The translations under genes were made by a program, and so were the position numbers. Under the pieces are notes generated by a model. That model ran no database searches and was not told where the DNA came from. It was given only the letters and a program-made list of their open reading frames with translations. DNA of 64,000 nt from Fragum whitleyi (lineage: Eukaryota; Mollusca; Bivalvia; Cardiida; Cardiidae): assembly GCA_948146395.1 (NCBI GenBank), contig OX411559.1:38310679-38374678 (forward strand). Direction: 5' to 3'. This document shows positions 23,995-35,649 of this stretch, piece by piece (position 1 is the stretch's first letter; each line of letters opens with the position of its first letter).

Positions 23995-24850
23995 TCCATA
24001 TCCTGGCCGTACGATCGCCGCAAAGAAGTCGTGCGATGTCTGTAAGATGTCCGTGCGATTCCGCGGCAAACGTGCGGGCACCGTACGGATATCGAGAGGA
24101 TGCCGCGCGGTCACCCACGGTCACCGCACGATTCTACGGGTTTTATTTTGGATGTTTAATAGGCAAGATATCCTGCGATATCCGCGCGATCATCGCAAGG
24201 CTTCCTCGCTATGTCCGTGCGGCGACCGCACGGTGTCCGCACAATGCTACGGGTTTGTGATTTTTAAAGATTTGTATAACATTTTTTAAACGAAATTGCA
24301 GATGTCTGGGGTGCCCGTATGACCGTGCGATGATCGCACGGGCACCGAAGGTTACCGCACGGGCACCGCACGATTTTATGGCTACGGCGTGATACGGGCG
24401 CCGTACGGGCTCCGTAGGCCAAATGTAAACAAGCTTTAATGAGACCGTACGGGTCCCGTGCGATATCGCAAGGTAATCGTGAGACTCCCGTGCGGAGATC
24501 GTACGGGTTCGGCACAGATATCGAGAGGATGCCGTGTGGTCATCGCACGATTCTACGGGTTTTATTTTGGATGTTTGACAGTCAAGATATCGTACGATAT
24601 CCGCGCGATCATCGCAAGGCTTCCGTGCGATGTCCGTGCGGCGGCCGTGCGGTGTCCACATAAGGATACAGGCTTGCTATTTTTAAAGATGTGTATAATA
24701 TTCTTTTAAAAGAGATCGCAGGTGTCTGCGGTGCCCTTTAGACCGCGCGATTATCGCACTGGAACCGTATGTCACCGCACGGACACCTCACGATTTTATG
24801 GCTACGGCGAAATACGGGCGCCGTACGGGCTCCGTAGGCCAATTGTAAAC
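23995..24850. repeat. CpG-dense tandem repeat (two units of about 419 bp)
   Basis: Two consecutive copies offset by 419 bp (for example ATTCTACGGGTTTTATTTTG at 24131 and 24550). They are packed with CGTACGG, CGTGCG and CGCACG motifs, in strong contrast to the AT-rich, CpG-poor flanks. The overlapping long frames on both strands are by-products of the motif and not genes. Confidence 0.8.
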
Positions 24851-24859
24851 GAGGCTTAA

Positions 24860-26055
24860 TCATTGTCATGCTGAGCCTGGTAGGAGATGTTGTTATAAAT
24901 TTCCTGATTTTCTTATAAATCTTGTCTACATTATCTTAAACATAAATTGGCTCAAGTGAGTTATAAATACTTTTCACTGCAGCAATGAAAGTGGGCATGG
25001 GCCCTTAAAGAAAGCCTTAATCTTAAAAGTGGATTATAATGACGATTTTTAACATATATTTGACCCGAAAAAAATATCGTTTGAAACCTATGGAAATTGA
25101 TTATATGCCAAAGGATATATAGCGGACAGCCGGGTGGACACTGGACGGGAAACGCTTAAGTTCTTCTAACCTTGGCAAAAAATTAATAAAATATTGAAAT
25201 TTACTTACCGATGAAAACAAAATAACAAAACAAAACAATATATAAGTTCATGTTCGCGCAACAAAATATTGATAGTATGTCACTGTATCTAATATTGTCC
25301 AACCATGCGCATGCGCGTTAACCAGTATTCATCTACATCGCTTCGACAGTCATGCGTTCAAAATATTGAAGCGTTCACGAGTCAATCGCAAAAATAGTTA
25401 TCCGTCATTTTATATATTGAAAAACACACGCACGCAGACTAACACACGCACACACTCACTCACAATCACACGCACCATCACGTGCACACACACCTTCACA
25501 CACACACATAGATACACAAACACAATAAATCAATAATAAAACAATGTTTATAAACTGTAGATTGCTTTCGAATCTTAAAAAAACGGTTGTTGATTTTCGA
25601 TAGTTCGAAGCTCACAAGGGATTCAAATATTTACTTATCAAAAAAAGAAACTTTAAATACTTCTTGGTCTGGCTTAATGACTTACAGTGACTGTAGAACA
25701 ACTTTTTGGTATGTGCTCGTCGGGCTATCGACAGAGAATACACAGACGCAGTTTCTTTTGCTATCGAAGCGAGCGCGGGTTAGTGCATATGTCACTTTTT
25801 TTGGTCACACGTGTTGAGCTACCAAAAGTTCATTTTGAGCATTTTTTGTTACTCAGCAACACTCATTCCGAAGCATTGGCAAGAAAAAACAAAATTGTTT
25901 GCGCATTTTTATTGAAACTAGTATTCCACTGCAATCGGAAAAAGGCAGAAATCAGACTACTTATATGCATAGAGCCTGCATGTCTGTTTATAAGGCCTCT
26001 CTTAAGTTTGGGAATTCGGGACTGGGAATTCACATTTTAATATCTTGATTAAGAA
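24860..26055. other. no gene recognised; CA-rich simple repeat
   Basis: 25425-25525 is a degenerate CACACA stretch. Plus-strand frames at 25587-25817 and 25687-26040 have unremarkable composition and no splice or family support. Confidence 0.35.
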
Positions 26056-26058
26056 ATG

Positions 26059-26136
26059 CCAAGCTCGGTTTGGCCAATCGGTAAAGCGTCTGGTTTTTAA
26101 TCATGGGGTCGTGGGTTCGATCTCCGGCGAGGCCGT
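26059..26136 (+). repeat. tRNA-like SINE head, degenerate
   Basis: The A-box-like TGGCCAATCGGTAAAGC and B-box GGGTTCGATCTC are at normal spacing. The anticodon region TGGTTTTTAATCATG resembles a lysine tRNA. Acceptor pairing is poor. It is a retroposon head, not a working tRNA. Confidence 0.5.
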
Positions 26137-27264
26137 CTTTCATACCGTATTTGACCAAAGTCATTGTGATTAGTGACATTTTTCTCCCACAGAATGGGCG
26201 AGAAATACACCTTTGAGAGAAGGGCGACTGGTGGCGAGGATGAAAAATTTTAGCCGTACCGTGAGAAACGACAGGAAACTATGGATAGAGGCACCAACCG
26301 TCGAATTTTAAATGTAAAACTATTGAAAGCGTTTTAAAAATCATTATATTAATTAACAAAAATATCGGTTTGCAACCAATAGGTATCGGTCGAGATAATA
26401 CAAGCCCCGCGTGACGTCATGGTGAGGCGTCGTTACCATTGCATATTTTCTCATTCATTTCACCAAAGGAAGGATAACTGCAGGACAAGTATGGGCATTT
26501 AGCTCAGACGTTGGTTACTCATAATATTAGAACGGCTTTAAGCGCGAAAACTTCAAGGACCGATACTAAAAAATCACCGATACACTTTCTTTCATTTCTG
26601 TAATTTATAAGATCGACCCCTTTGTCCTTTTTCAAAAAAGAATAAAAGAAAAAAAAAGTAAAGCATTATTTTACATACATCAGGTGCTGATTCTTCCATA
26701 AACGGGCAAACATTGCTTTCAATTTAAAGTAATAGTAACATTTCCATTATATATGATTTCATAACGACGCTTCAGCCCTCAGTAGGTCATGTAAAGTTTC
26801 TTTTTTTTTTCTAAATAGAAACATGTTAGCGATGATGTACCAATCTAGTTACAATTGCCAAGTTCTTCCTTAGTTTTTCGTTAGTCCTTGTTTTTTTTAA
26901 AAGACATTTGAAGCGAGTTTTATTTTATTTAAAATTCATATATTGTTGGTATTAAAGGGTTTGATCTACAGATGTAAATATATTTTTTCCATTGCTAGAA
27001 ATAAAATTTCTTTAATGCTTTTCGATGGTTTATCGAGAAATAACGGTAGATTATCACTTGATAATCTCAACGCAAAAGCAGTGAAATTATCAAAAACTTA
27101 TACCCTGCTTTTCTGCATTTCATCCTATCTTACGTCATCTATGCGGGGCGAAATAAGTGACGTCACAATGAACGTTGCATAGCAATCACGCGCAAAATGA
27201 CGCGCTTAATGAAAATATGTCATGGAAATTTCACATTTTATCTCATTTTTGCATTAAAGAAATA
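26137..27264. other. no gene recognised
   Basis: AT-rich sequence, possibly including the body of the SINE-like copy before it. The open frame at 26943-27182 has no supporting features. Confidence 0.3.
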
Positions 27265-27265
27265 G

Positions 27266-27424
27266 AATAATCGTTTGTTTTTCGTGTAAGATCGATTTAT
27301 ATTTCATTTGTGAACAACAGAATCTATATTTTCACTCGTGGCTCCGCCACTCGTGAAAAATATAGCTCTTGTTGTTCACTCAATGAAATATAAATCGATC
27401 TTACACTGAAACAAACGATTATCC
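27266..27424. repeat. long near-perfect palindrome with GGCTCCGCC apex
   Basis: Arms of about 75 bp, from AATAATCGTTTG and AAGATCGATTTATATTTCAT at the left mirrored to CAAACGATTATC at the right. The apex is CACTCGTGGCTCCGCCACTC. A foldback or MITE-like element. Confidence 0.9.
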
Positions 27425-27514
27425 TCTATGTCTATACCTGGGTTATCCTCGAATCCGTTGATAATTCAAAATTCGGATAGAATTGTGCAAAGAAATACAC
27501 GTTCACGCCTTCTT

Positions 27515-27724
27515 CACATTTGTCTCTCACCAATGGGTTGATAATCGTAGACCTATGTGAGATAGTATCTGTGGGCTAGGAAAAGATGTGATGGTAGTAC
27601 TGGTGAGATATACTAGGAATCCATTGTAAGGTGATCCAACCGCCGCGATATATCTGAAAAATTATTGAAAGCGGCGTAAAGCCCAATTCAAATGAAAAAC
27701 AAACAAACAAACAAACAAACCGTT
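27515..27724 (+). repeat. bivalve-type SINE body, copy 1 (no tRNA head)
   Basis: It shares with 40582-40780, 53366-53560 and 63470-63660 the blocks CAATGGGTTGATAATCG, GACCTATGTGAGATAG, GGTAGTACTGGTGAG and TTGAAAGCGGCGTAAA, and it ends in (CAAA)n. The head was lost or never copied. Confidence 0.85.
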
Positions 27725-27779
27725 CTCGATTAAGAAAATATATGGTTAAGGGTATGGAAATTTGCACGGAATTTGAAAG

Positions 27780-28495
27780 AAACAAGTATGATGAGTGTTT
27801 TACTTCAAGTGTTTATAAAGTGTTCTGGAACAAATTTTCCATATTTTGGCTCAAATGTTTTGAAACTTGGTCAGAATGTCTGTCTTCATCAAAACTCGGT
27901 CATGTTTGAAATTTGGTCAAGTTGGTCAAAAATGGGGTCAAGGTGTCAAGTTTTAGAAAAAAAACTTCTGTGTACTCTAAAAGCCGTTGTTTTGGCTCTA
28001 ATGTATTTAAACTTTGTCAGAATGTCAAATCTCGCTCAAGTTCAAATTGGGTCAAGGGGTCAAATTTTTAAAACAAACCTTTGGTGCACTCTAGAGGCCT
28101 AAGTTGTGGGCCAAATGTCTTTAATCTTGATCAGAGTGTTTGCCTCCATAAGATTTCAGTCAAGTTTGAAATTTGAACTTGCGGGGTCAAAAATGGGGTC
28201 ATGGGGTCAAATCTAAGAAATACCTTGTGTGCACTCCAGAGGCCGTTGCTTTGGCCAAAATGTCTTGAAACTTAGTTTGTCACCCTGAAATCTAGGTCAA
28301 GTTCGAAATTGGGTCAAATGTGGTCAAGAGGTCTAATTTTAGAAAAAAAAACCTGTTGAGCACTCTAGAGATCAAATTTTTGTCTCAATTGTTTTGAATG
28401 ACCCCATTTTCGACCCCAACCTGACCCAATGACGAACTTGACTGAGGTAAAAAGTGACGACGGACGCCAGACGACGTACAGCACCCGATCACACT
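27780..28495. repeat. diverged tandem array, units of about 115-150 bp
   Basis: Repeated phrases such as AAACTTGGTCAGAATGTCTG and GGGGTCAAGG..GTCAAATTTTA recur at 27860, 28005, 28125 and 28260. The array ends in GACGGACGCCAGACGACG. It is of the same general design as the other long-phrase arrays in the window but a separate family. Confidence 0.65.
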
Positions 28496-28639
28496 AAAAA
28501 TTTGAAATTATACGCCTCTGTGGTCTATCCGTCGATTTTTTTGTTTTTATTTATTCTTTTCTTTTTTCTAAAAGGACCTTCATAGAAAAACATCTATTTA
28601 TAAGTGGCTTTGAATGAAAGCTGGGAGAAAACAATGCGC

Positions 28640-29081
28640 CGGCTCCGTTCTATAAGGACGTAAAGGCCAATTTCCATTTTTTCTTTTATTGCGTTTTCGC
28701 ACACATATGATATTCCCTCGTCTTTTGCGAAAATACTGTACCTGATAGCTAATCGTATCCCCCCAAACAAGCTTCATGGACTTGTAAGATACGTCATATT
28801 CGCACCGGAAGTGGTGGAAAAGTGAAGTTCGAAAATGACGTATTGACAAATTTGATAATTGTTTATGTTTCCTTATGATACAAGTTCATTTTAAAAGATC
28901 AGTTTAAAAAAGAACACTACCTTAACCAAGGCCAGATAATTCGCGTTTCTCGGTTACATATATAAAAATTGTTATATGCGTTTATCACTTTTTTCGAGAA
29001 AAGTCACACTCAACGGCTTTCGGGGTCTCGTATGTATCTTATATAACATCAAATTTAATTGTTTTTTTTTTTCATGCATTT

Positions 29082-29114
<33 letters not shown>

Positions 29115-29387
29115 CTTTTATTGTCAATACGACAATTTGTGCCGTAACAATTAACTGGAAAAATGACGTACTTGACGATTTTTTTGTTGTTGTTGTTTTG
29201 CTTAAATAACTCATTAGAGAGACAAAATTTGATATTTATAACGACAGATAATATATTTAGTGATTCTATTTAAAAAAAAATTCGACCGAAATGGTTTTAC
29301 CAGTGTTTAAAGGTAAAATGATATTAAGTTTTTTCCTTCTCCTGAAAAGAAGGCTTTTCCCGTATTCATCCTTATAGAACGGAGCCG
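28640..29387. mobile_element. 748-bp element with CGGCTCCGTT inverted ends
   Basis: CGGCTCCGTTCTATAAGGA at 28640-28658 is exactly mirrored at 29369-29387. Inside there is a run of T (29078-29112) and no coding frame. Target duplication is unclear. Confidence 0.7.
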
Positions 29388-31252
29388 ACGAATGGTCGAT
29401 GAAGGTCATATCTCTCCCCTTGATAAAAAGATGGTCGTAGGATATGGTCGTTTGTTCTTTCTAATTGGTCCGCAGATATGACAAAGCCTCGTAAGATTTA
29501 AGTTGCAGAAAAGCTATAGTATAGACCGCTGCCTATTTGACGGTGCGGCCGATATGATGATTTTATTTCATAAAATGTAGTGATTGGCTGATTAATCGAT
29601 ATAATTGATAATAAGTTAGTCGGGGCTTCAGATGCAGATATTCCATTAAGAAATCTTATAATCGATTTATCGGTTATTGAGATGTTAGTTGCAGCCATTG
29701 TACGCTTTGAAAGATTAATGTCACTTATTAAGTCTGGGTTACTACTTTTTTTCTGGTAACATTCTAATATTAGAGAAAAGTATTTTATTTTATGTCAATC
29801 CTTAGAATGAAACTACACTTAGCTATCGATGGTCACTGATGTGAATTGTACTGTTTAAAAAAAATAAAAAACAAAAAACAAAACAAAACAAAAAAACGAT
29901 TGCAGTGTCAGTCGTTAGGGGGTGATTGCGCTCCTTCGACTAAAAACCGATAATCGATTACGATTTGAAACCGATTTCGGCCTATACGCCGTTGCGACTT
30001 GTTGTCCGTAAAATACGGCATCACCAAGCATGAAAGTAAAGTTTTATCATTTGAGATGGTTTTATTATTGAACAAAAAAATGTTTTGTACCTGTATCCCG
30101 ATTTCTTTTTATTGAACATGGAAACCGTTCATTTAAACCACTCGAAGTGCAGAAATCTTTAAAAACACAGTAATTATTAGTTGAGTCTGTGCGTGATATT
30201 TCCAACAATTTGAAATAAGCGCCAAGCAAAGACCCCAGCCAGCCTGTGCATCCGCACAGTCTGACAAGAGTCTTCACTATTCGCTGTGTAGGTAGATAAG
30301 GTCTCAAAGTATCAATAACAATTTGTGCAATTTTCTAATTGCACTTGTAATCAGTAAAAGCCGTACAAAGTTTAAGTATCAGGCAAAAATCAAATTGTCA
30401 AATTGTCACGCACAGGCTTAATTGATTTATTTTGAAAATAAAAAAAATATTTCCTTTATCTGGACGCACGTGTCTTAAAACTTAAACCAAAAACCAGAAT
30501 GTACAAACCTATGAAAAGTTTTCAACAATTTAGTAAATGGTTGAAATAAGGAAGACTGGCGGATGAAATTGAAAGGCAAAACTTTAATGACGAATTACAA
30601 TCTTAGCAATTGGAAAAAATGTGGGCGTGTTTTGTTAGTTGGTTTCATCTCTACGTGTTTTCTATTCCTAGCCAACGACTTCTACGTCTGAGGTCAAACT
30701 GTAAAACATATTTCGGTTATTTATGTCAACTTAATAAATGCATACGATTGTGTTTGTTGGTGTTGGTCAAAAGCTATATTAAATAACAGTATTTATAATA
30801 TGTCCTACCGTGAGAGAGAAAAACAACCCGTTTAATTTTCTTCAGATATAACACTTATGGTACAACAATGCAAATTAGCTAAGGGCGTATGAAAACGCCT
30901 TTTCATTTCAATATTGTGAGGATTAATTTTGTAGTATATGTGGATGATGTCATTCTAAACCTATTCAATGACTACTCATTTGAGCATGTGTGTGACAATT
31001 CCAACGATTTCAAAAGAGCACCAAGCAAAGGTCCTGGCCAGCCGCACAGTCTGCCCAGAGTCTTCGCTTTGCTCTTTATATATATAGATATAGTCTCAAA
31101 GCATCTTTAGACAGACGTATGATCTTCTTATTGCATGATGTTACTGTTTATGCTGCTCATTTTTTCTAACTTACGAACATGTCAAATTGTGGGAAATGTC
31201 ATGCACAGGCTCATTTATTATCCTCTAATTGTCATATTGCAACGCAATATAT
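29388..31252. other. no gene called; repeated GCCAAGCAAAG segment
   Basis: 30175-30310 and 30970-31105 are diverged copies of one repeat (GCCAAGCAAAGACC, CCGCACAGTCTG, AGAGTCTTC, GTCTCAAAG). A minus-strand frame at 29498-29698 starts MAATNISITDKSIIRF and has protein-like composition, but no family or splice support. Confidence 0.4.
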
Positions 31253-31514
31253 GTGACCCGTCACGCCAAAAGGGACCACCTCGGAACTCTGTGAAATGAT
31301 TATTTGAAAAAGAGATTGGGTCCAGCATAGGTCAACCAGAGGTCGCATTTCAAAAAAACTCATCCACTTGGAGGTAGATTCAGCATTCTAGATTCAGAAA
31401 ATAAGCATATTACGAAAAGTTTCGACCAAAGCCAGTCTGCGCAATCCGCACAGTCTGACTAGGATTGATACATTACGCACTACCCTTACGATCCTTTTTC
31501 GGTTGACGGGTCAC
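31253..31514. mobile_element. 262-bp MITE with GTGACCCGTCA ends
   Basis: The left end GTGACCCGTCACGCC is mirrored by TTGACGGGTCAC at the right. It includes CCGCACAGTCTGACTAGG, related to the neighbouring repeat family. Target duplication is not clear. Confidence 0.75.
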
Positions 31515-32580
31515 TTATGCATGGATTCCTGTTATCCTCTCACCATTCGATAACCAGATAGGAATAATAAAGCAGACTCATACATGAGTGAGTATGTTTT
31601 TTTTCGGGGTTTTTTTTGTTGTTGTTTTGTTATTTGTTTCATACCTGCATGGATTCTACATATAATCTCTTCGTATATTATAAAATAATATCACAAAATG
31701 TAACGATATTTCGATTTAAAGACAGATTGCGTATGGGACTAGAATAACAATATCTATCTATCAAATTGCTTTGTGAGTGACAAATTGCCAAGCCAATAAC
31801 AAAAAATGGCCCGATTAAAATTTCAGTCTTTGGATACATAGATTAAGGCAAAGGTTGTCACTGTACTAATTGGATGAACTGAGGTACTCGGTGAAAGAGT
31901 CATATTTGATAAGCTGGAGGCCTTTCAACCGTAGTCGTCTCTTTTAGTTCCCTGCGTATATTTGATTTCAATGACAGCACCATTATATATGGATCAAAAT
32001 GAAACGTTTTTTTTTATTTACACATTGATGCAATTCTCGTTATTCGTAGTACTACGTGATGTTATCGGAATAGGTAGTAGTTCATCGGTGTAGATCAGTG
32101 ATGCTCGAGCTGCTACTCGCGTATGCCTTCGTAGTTCATCGGCAAGTATCGGGGCTACTCGGGTATCATTGCCGAAGCAGGCACGCCAATTTTGGCCCCG
32201 AATATATGTAACGGCAATTTGTCTACCACGAACAACGACGACGTAAACCGAGCCACGCCCATTTCGGCATGATTTCGAAAATCGTGAAAAAAAATGTGCG
32301 TGTTGAATTTTTGCAAAGATTTTTTTATCCCGATTTAATGCCGATTATAGTCAGGAAGCACAATGACTCTCCCGAAGAATGTCGATATCATGCCGATTCG
32401 AAAAATTTTGAAATCGGGATCGAATCGGGGCAAGTGGGACCGGGGGTCACGCGAAAGCTTTCGAAATAGGTACGCTCTCAAAATATTTTTCAAAGAGAAA
32501 TAAACCCAATTTTTAGGCAATAAGAGTGCACGAATCTTGATCGAAACTATTAAGACTGAACAATTACTACAAGAACAACC
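31515..32580. other. no gene recognised
   Basis: AT-rich at first, then GC-richer degenerate text with CGGCA, TCGGGGCTAC and CGATTC repeats (32050-32470). No exon is supported. Confidence 0.3.
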
Positions 32581-32582
32581 TT

Positions 32583-32811
32583 TTAACCCTTTGCTGTTAA
32601 ATCCCTGCTTTTTACGTGCCTGTGATTTATTGATTGAGAAAACATTGTGAAAAAAGAAAAAATTGCTTCTGACAAGCAATTTCTTCTTTTTCCACACTAT
32701 TTTCTACCCTACTGAATGGTTATTTTTCAAATTAAATCCACTTTTAATTTTCGTCTGCAAAACCTTTGAATTTGGACAGGTCCAAAATTTTGTTAAACAG
32801 GAAAGGGTTAA
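32583..32811. mobile_element. TTAA-bounded MITE (CCCTTTGCTGTT family), copy 1
   Basis: 229 bp from TTAACCCTTTGCTGTT to AACAGGAAAGGGTTAA. It contains the central inverted repeat AAATTGCTT..AAGCAATTT. The second copy, in the opposite orientation, is 40156-40383. Confidence 0.85.
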
Positions 32812-33244
32812 GAGCATCCGGCTGCTCATCCCATCTAGGTTTACGACATTACACCGATTGGTGCATGGGAGAACTGATTGTTGGGGGTCTTACTGTCTAC
32901 CTACTAGTTTATTTAGTAACGTATATAAAGAAAAGTTATAAATAAAAAGACAAAAGGAGCTATGAAGGAACTTGGGGGTGGGGGTGGGGGGGCAAAAAAA
33001 GAGAATAGCAATGTTCAATGTCTTTCAGCTGGGTCTCTTAATTGCCGTAAATACAGCTATCTTAAGGTATAAGGGTCCAGTCCTACTACGCTCATATTCC
33101 AGAAATGAATGAATACAGTTTTGTTGAAATTATTGGTTTAGAAGATGTCAGCCAAAGGTTGCAAGAAGTGATATATTGAGATTATGTGTAGTATTTTCGA
33201 TTACAACTTACAGCAAATATTCATATCAGCATGGTCTATCGTTG

Positions 33245-33318
33245 GCTGCATTGATTTTTATTATCATTATTATTGTTGTTATAATTATTATTATTATTAT
33301 TAAAATTAATATTATTAA

Positions 33319-33405
<87 letters not shown>

Positions 33406-33412
33406 GGATAAC
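33245..33412. repeat. compound microsatellite (ATT)n then (GTT)n
   Basis: A long trinucleotide run switches from ATT to GTT at about 33373. It produces Ile- and Val-rich chance frames on both strands. Confidence 0.95.
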
Positions 33413-33870
33413 AAATGACTCAGAGATTGCATTACAATACTGTTCATGCAGTTAATCGTACTACACAGAATGCATTGACAAACATTTTTGACTAAGATCA
33501 GCCAGTTAGGTAGGTTCAGACAGCGTAGACAACGATCAGAATCATGCATATCTGTGTAGGCTAATCTTAGTTTATTCCACCTGTTTTATTTTTACATGTA
33601 AATATGTCGTGAACAGCGTGAGATGTTTTTTTTATCATGCAATGAAGCCTGCATTGGCCTGATATCACCTGTTTGATAACATAACATAATATCACGCAGT
33701 CTATTTTTAGAAACAATTTGCATACACTTTCACATGAATATCTTTGATTTTTAATTGCAATTCTCTGTGCGCACTTACACTTTTAAATAGGGAGTGTGGC
33801 ACGCTAAAATTTAAACATAGGGATAGGGCTGACCCAAAAGAAAAAATAAGATTAAAAAAATTCTTTAAAT
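33413..33870. other. no feature recognised
   Basis: AT-rich spacer before the palindrome array. No exon is seen. Confidence 0.3.
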
Positions 33871-33878
33871 CACTTCTG

Positions 33879-35300
33879 GTTGCCATGGAAACAGACGGTA
33901 AAGATTGAAAAAGTCCGTTTTTGCGGGTTTTTAAATTCAAATATATCAGTAATGCAGCACAAACTAAAATAAAAACGCATAAGATATAAGTTCCCCATTA
34001 TGGTACTCTAAAATGAATTAATAATATTTTTGGGCAAACGTTTACTTATGTTTCCATAGCAACAACACACATACCCTACTAAAATATTGATTTTTGCATT
34101 TTTTCAAATGTTATGACAAAATACAGACATTGTTTGCCGTTTTACTAGGAAATACCACATTAATATTCTATAATTATAACTTTTGTGTTCGTTGCTATGG
34201 CAACGTGAATTCATATCCCATAAATGAAGACAGTTTCAAAACATCTTAAGAGTCCTCAATTGACTAGATAATTGAACTCCCATTCAATGGTATGATAATT
34301 TACAAAAGTACTCAAATAGACCTTTCAGGACATATAAGATTTTTTTTTCAAAAACTTGCAGGAAATAGCCTGTTGCTATGGGAACAACTATATAAAAATG
34401 CACAAAAGCCCATTTTTAGTCCTTGAATACGGGTATCCAACGCTAAGCAACCCGAATATTTCTTAATCCTGAATAAAGTTCAAACTTTCCTCTTACTTAT
34501 ATATCAAAATAGTTGTGTAAACTGGTTTCACTTTTTAGGAAAAAGCCTACAAAATCACACAAAAAAGGATTAATTTTGGGTTGTATCGGCAAATTACCAT
34601 GGCAAATATTACAATTTTTGTTCTTTTTTCTTATATTTTGATAGAGGCTTATTGGATCTCTTTTCTTATCACATGTAAACTTTCAGGAACTTAAAATAAC
34701 TGATTTAAGAAAATAATAAAAATGGTTGCCATGGTAACAAAAATGCCCAATGATTTTTTTGCGTTTTTTGAAGGAGCACTTTTTGTTAGATATGTCCCAA
34801 TAATCATCATCGGTTCATCATGCTGCAAAAAATTTAGAAATAACTCGGAAGTAACAAAAGCAACCATATTATGAGTCATAGTTACCGTTGCTAAGGTAAC
34901 CAATGCACACAACAACAAAATAATAAGTATCTTAGTTGCTCCTTTTACATAATAAATTCCATCTACGCATCAAATGTCAGTCATAAGCGAAGAAAAACAG
35001 GAAATTATAATCCACATTTGTTGTCATCGTAACCAATCTTTTTGACACTAACTGACACAACAAAAGATCTAGTTCAAAAATTTAGGTCCTATCCTATCAA
35101 ATACATAAGAAAACAACCATCATCTTCATATAAACACCAAATTATATAGCTTAAAAAAAGCTAAATTTTGCAAAATTCTGTGCTTTGAAGGTCGTTGCCA
35201 TGGTAACCAGATGATCTGAAAACATTCTTTTTGTAAATTTCTTCTCTTATTATAAGTCCCTTCATGTATGTGAAATTTCATCAAAATCGGAGACCATGTG
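33879..35300. repeat. diverged array with recurrent GTTGCCATGGTAAC palindromes
   Basis: Nine matches or near-matches to a 14-bp palindrome lie at 33879, 34050, 34191, 34372, 34594, 34725, 34887, 35020 and 35194, spaced 131-222 bp apart. Between them lie loosely similar phrases. Two copies (34725 and 35194) fit the published RFX X-box consensus GTNRCC(N0-3)RGYAAC exactly. It is probably an old tandem repeat in which only the palindrome is well kept. Confidence 0.7.
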
Positions 35301-35384
35301 TGCCAAAATTGTTTAAGTCGTTACAGATAATGGGTATTAAGGGTATACCATAATTAGGTGGAGAAAAATGATTGCATGATAAAT

Positions 35385-35531
35385 AGAATAACATATAAGT
35401 GTCTTAAAATATCACTGTTATCAGGTCTCGGCTTCGAGAAATTATCATGACCCAGCAAAGCCTCGTCATGATAAAATCTCCCAACATTGACCAGATAACA
35501 TTGTTATTTTTAGACACTAACACATTATTCT
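35385..35531. repeat. imperfect palindrome with CAAAGCCTCG apex
   Basis: The left AATAACATATAAGTGTCT and ACTGTTATCAGGTC are mirrored by AGATAACATTGT and AGACACTAACACATTATT. The apex includes TATCATGACCCAGCAAAGCC followed by TCGTCATGATA. Confidence 0.75.
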
Positions 35532-35543
35532 CTATAAAATCAT

Positions 35544-35625
35544 TCACGGTCGTTCACAGATGGGTTCACATTTAAAGGAACAGTCTTCATCATTTGTAAG
35601 AATTTCCCATAGAGCGCCATAATTT
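35544..35625 (-). pseudogene. broken copy of the lectin last exon
   Basis: The minus strand reads GALWEILTNDEDCSFK then CEPICERP and a stop. This aligns with the end of the CTLD exon at 38094-38308 (GALWEARSYQWCDEDCS then KYEPICERP and a stop). The segment with the WCD residues is replaced and the whole 5' part of the exon is missing. No acceptor or partner exons are seen nearby, so it is a relic of a second lectin gene or a partial duplication. Confidence 0.75.
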
Positions 35626-35649
35626 AAACTTTTTACAGCAGCATTTAGA

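Noticed and set aside
23866..24709. Overlapping open frames on both strands, up to 150 codons
   Set aside because: They arise from the CpG-dense repeat units; both strands and several frames are open at once, with no recognisable protein.
25687..26040. 117-codon plus-strand frame
   Set aside because: No family resemblance, no splice context, and composition like the surrounding AT-rich sequence.
29498..29698. Minus-strand 66-codon frame starting MAATNISIT
   Set aside because: Protein-like composition but no family, no partner exon and no conserved motif.
33176..33549. Ile/Val-rich and Thr/Ile-rich frames
   Set aside because: Translation of the ATT/GTT microsatellite.
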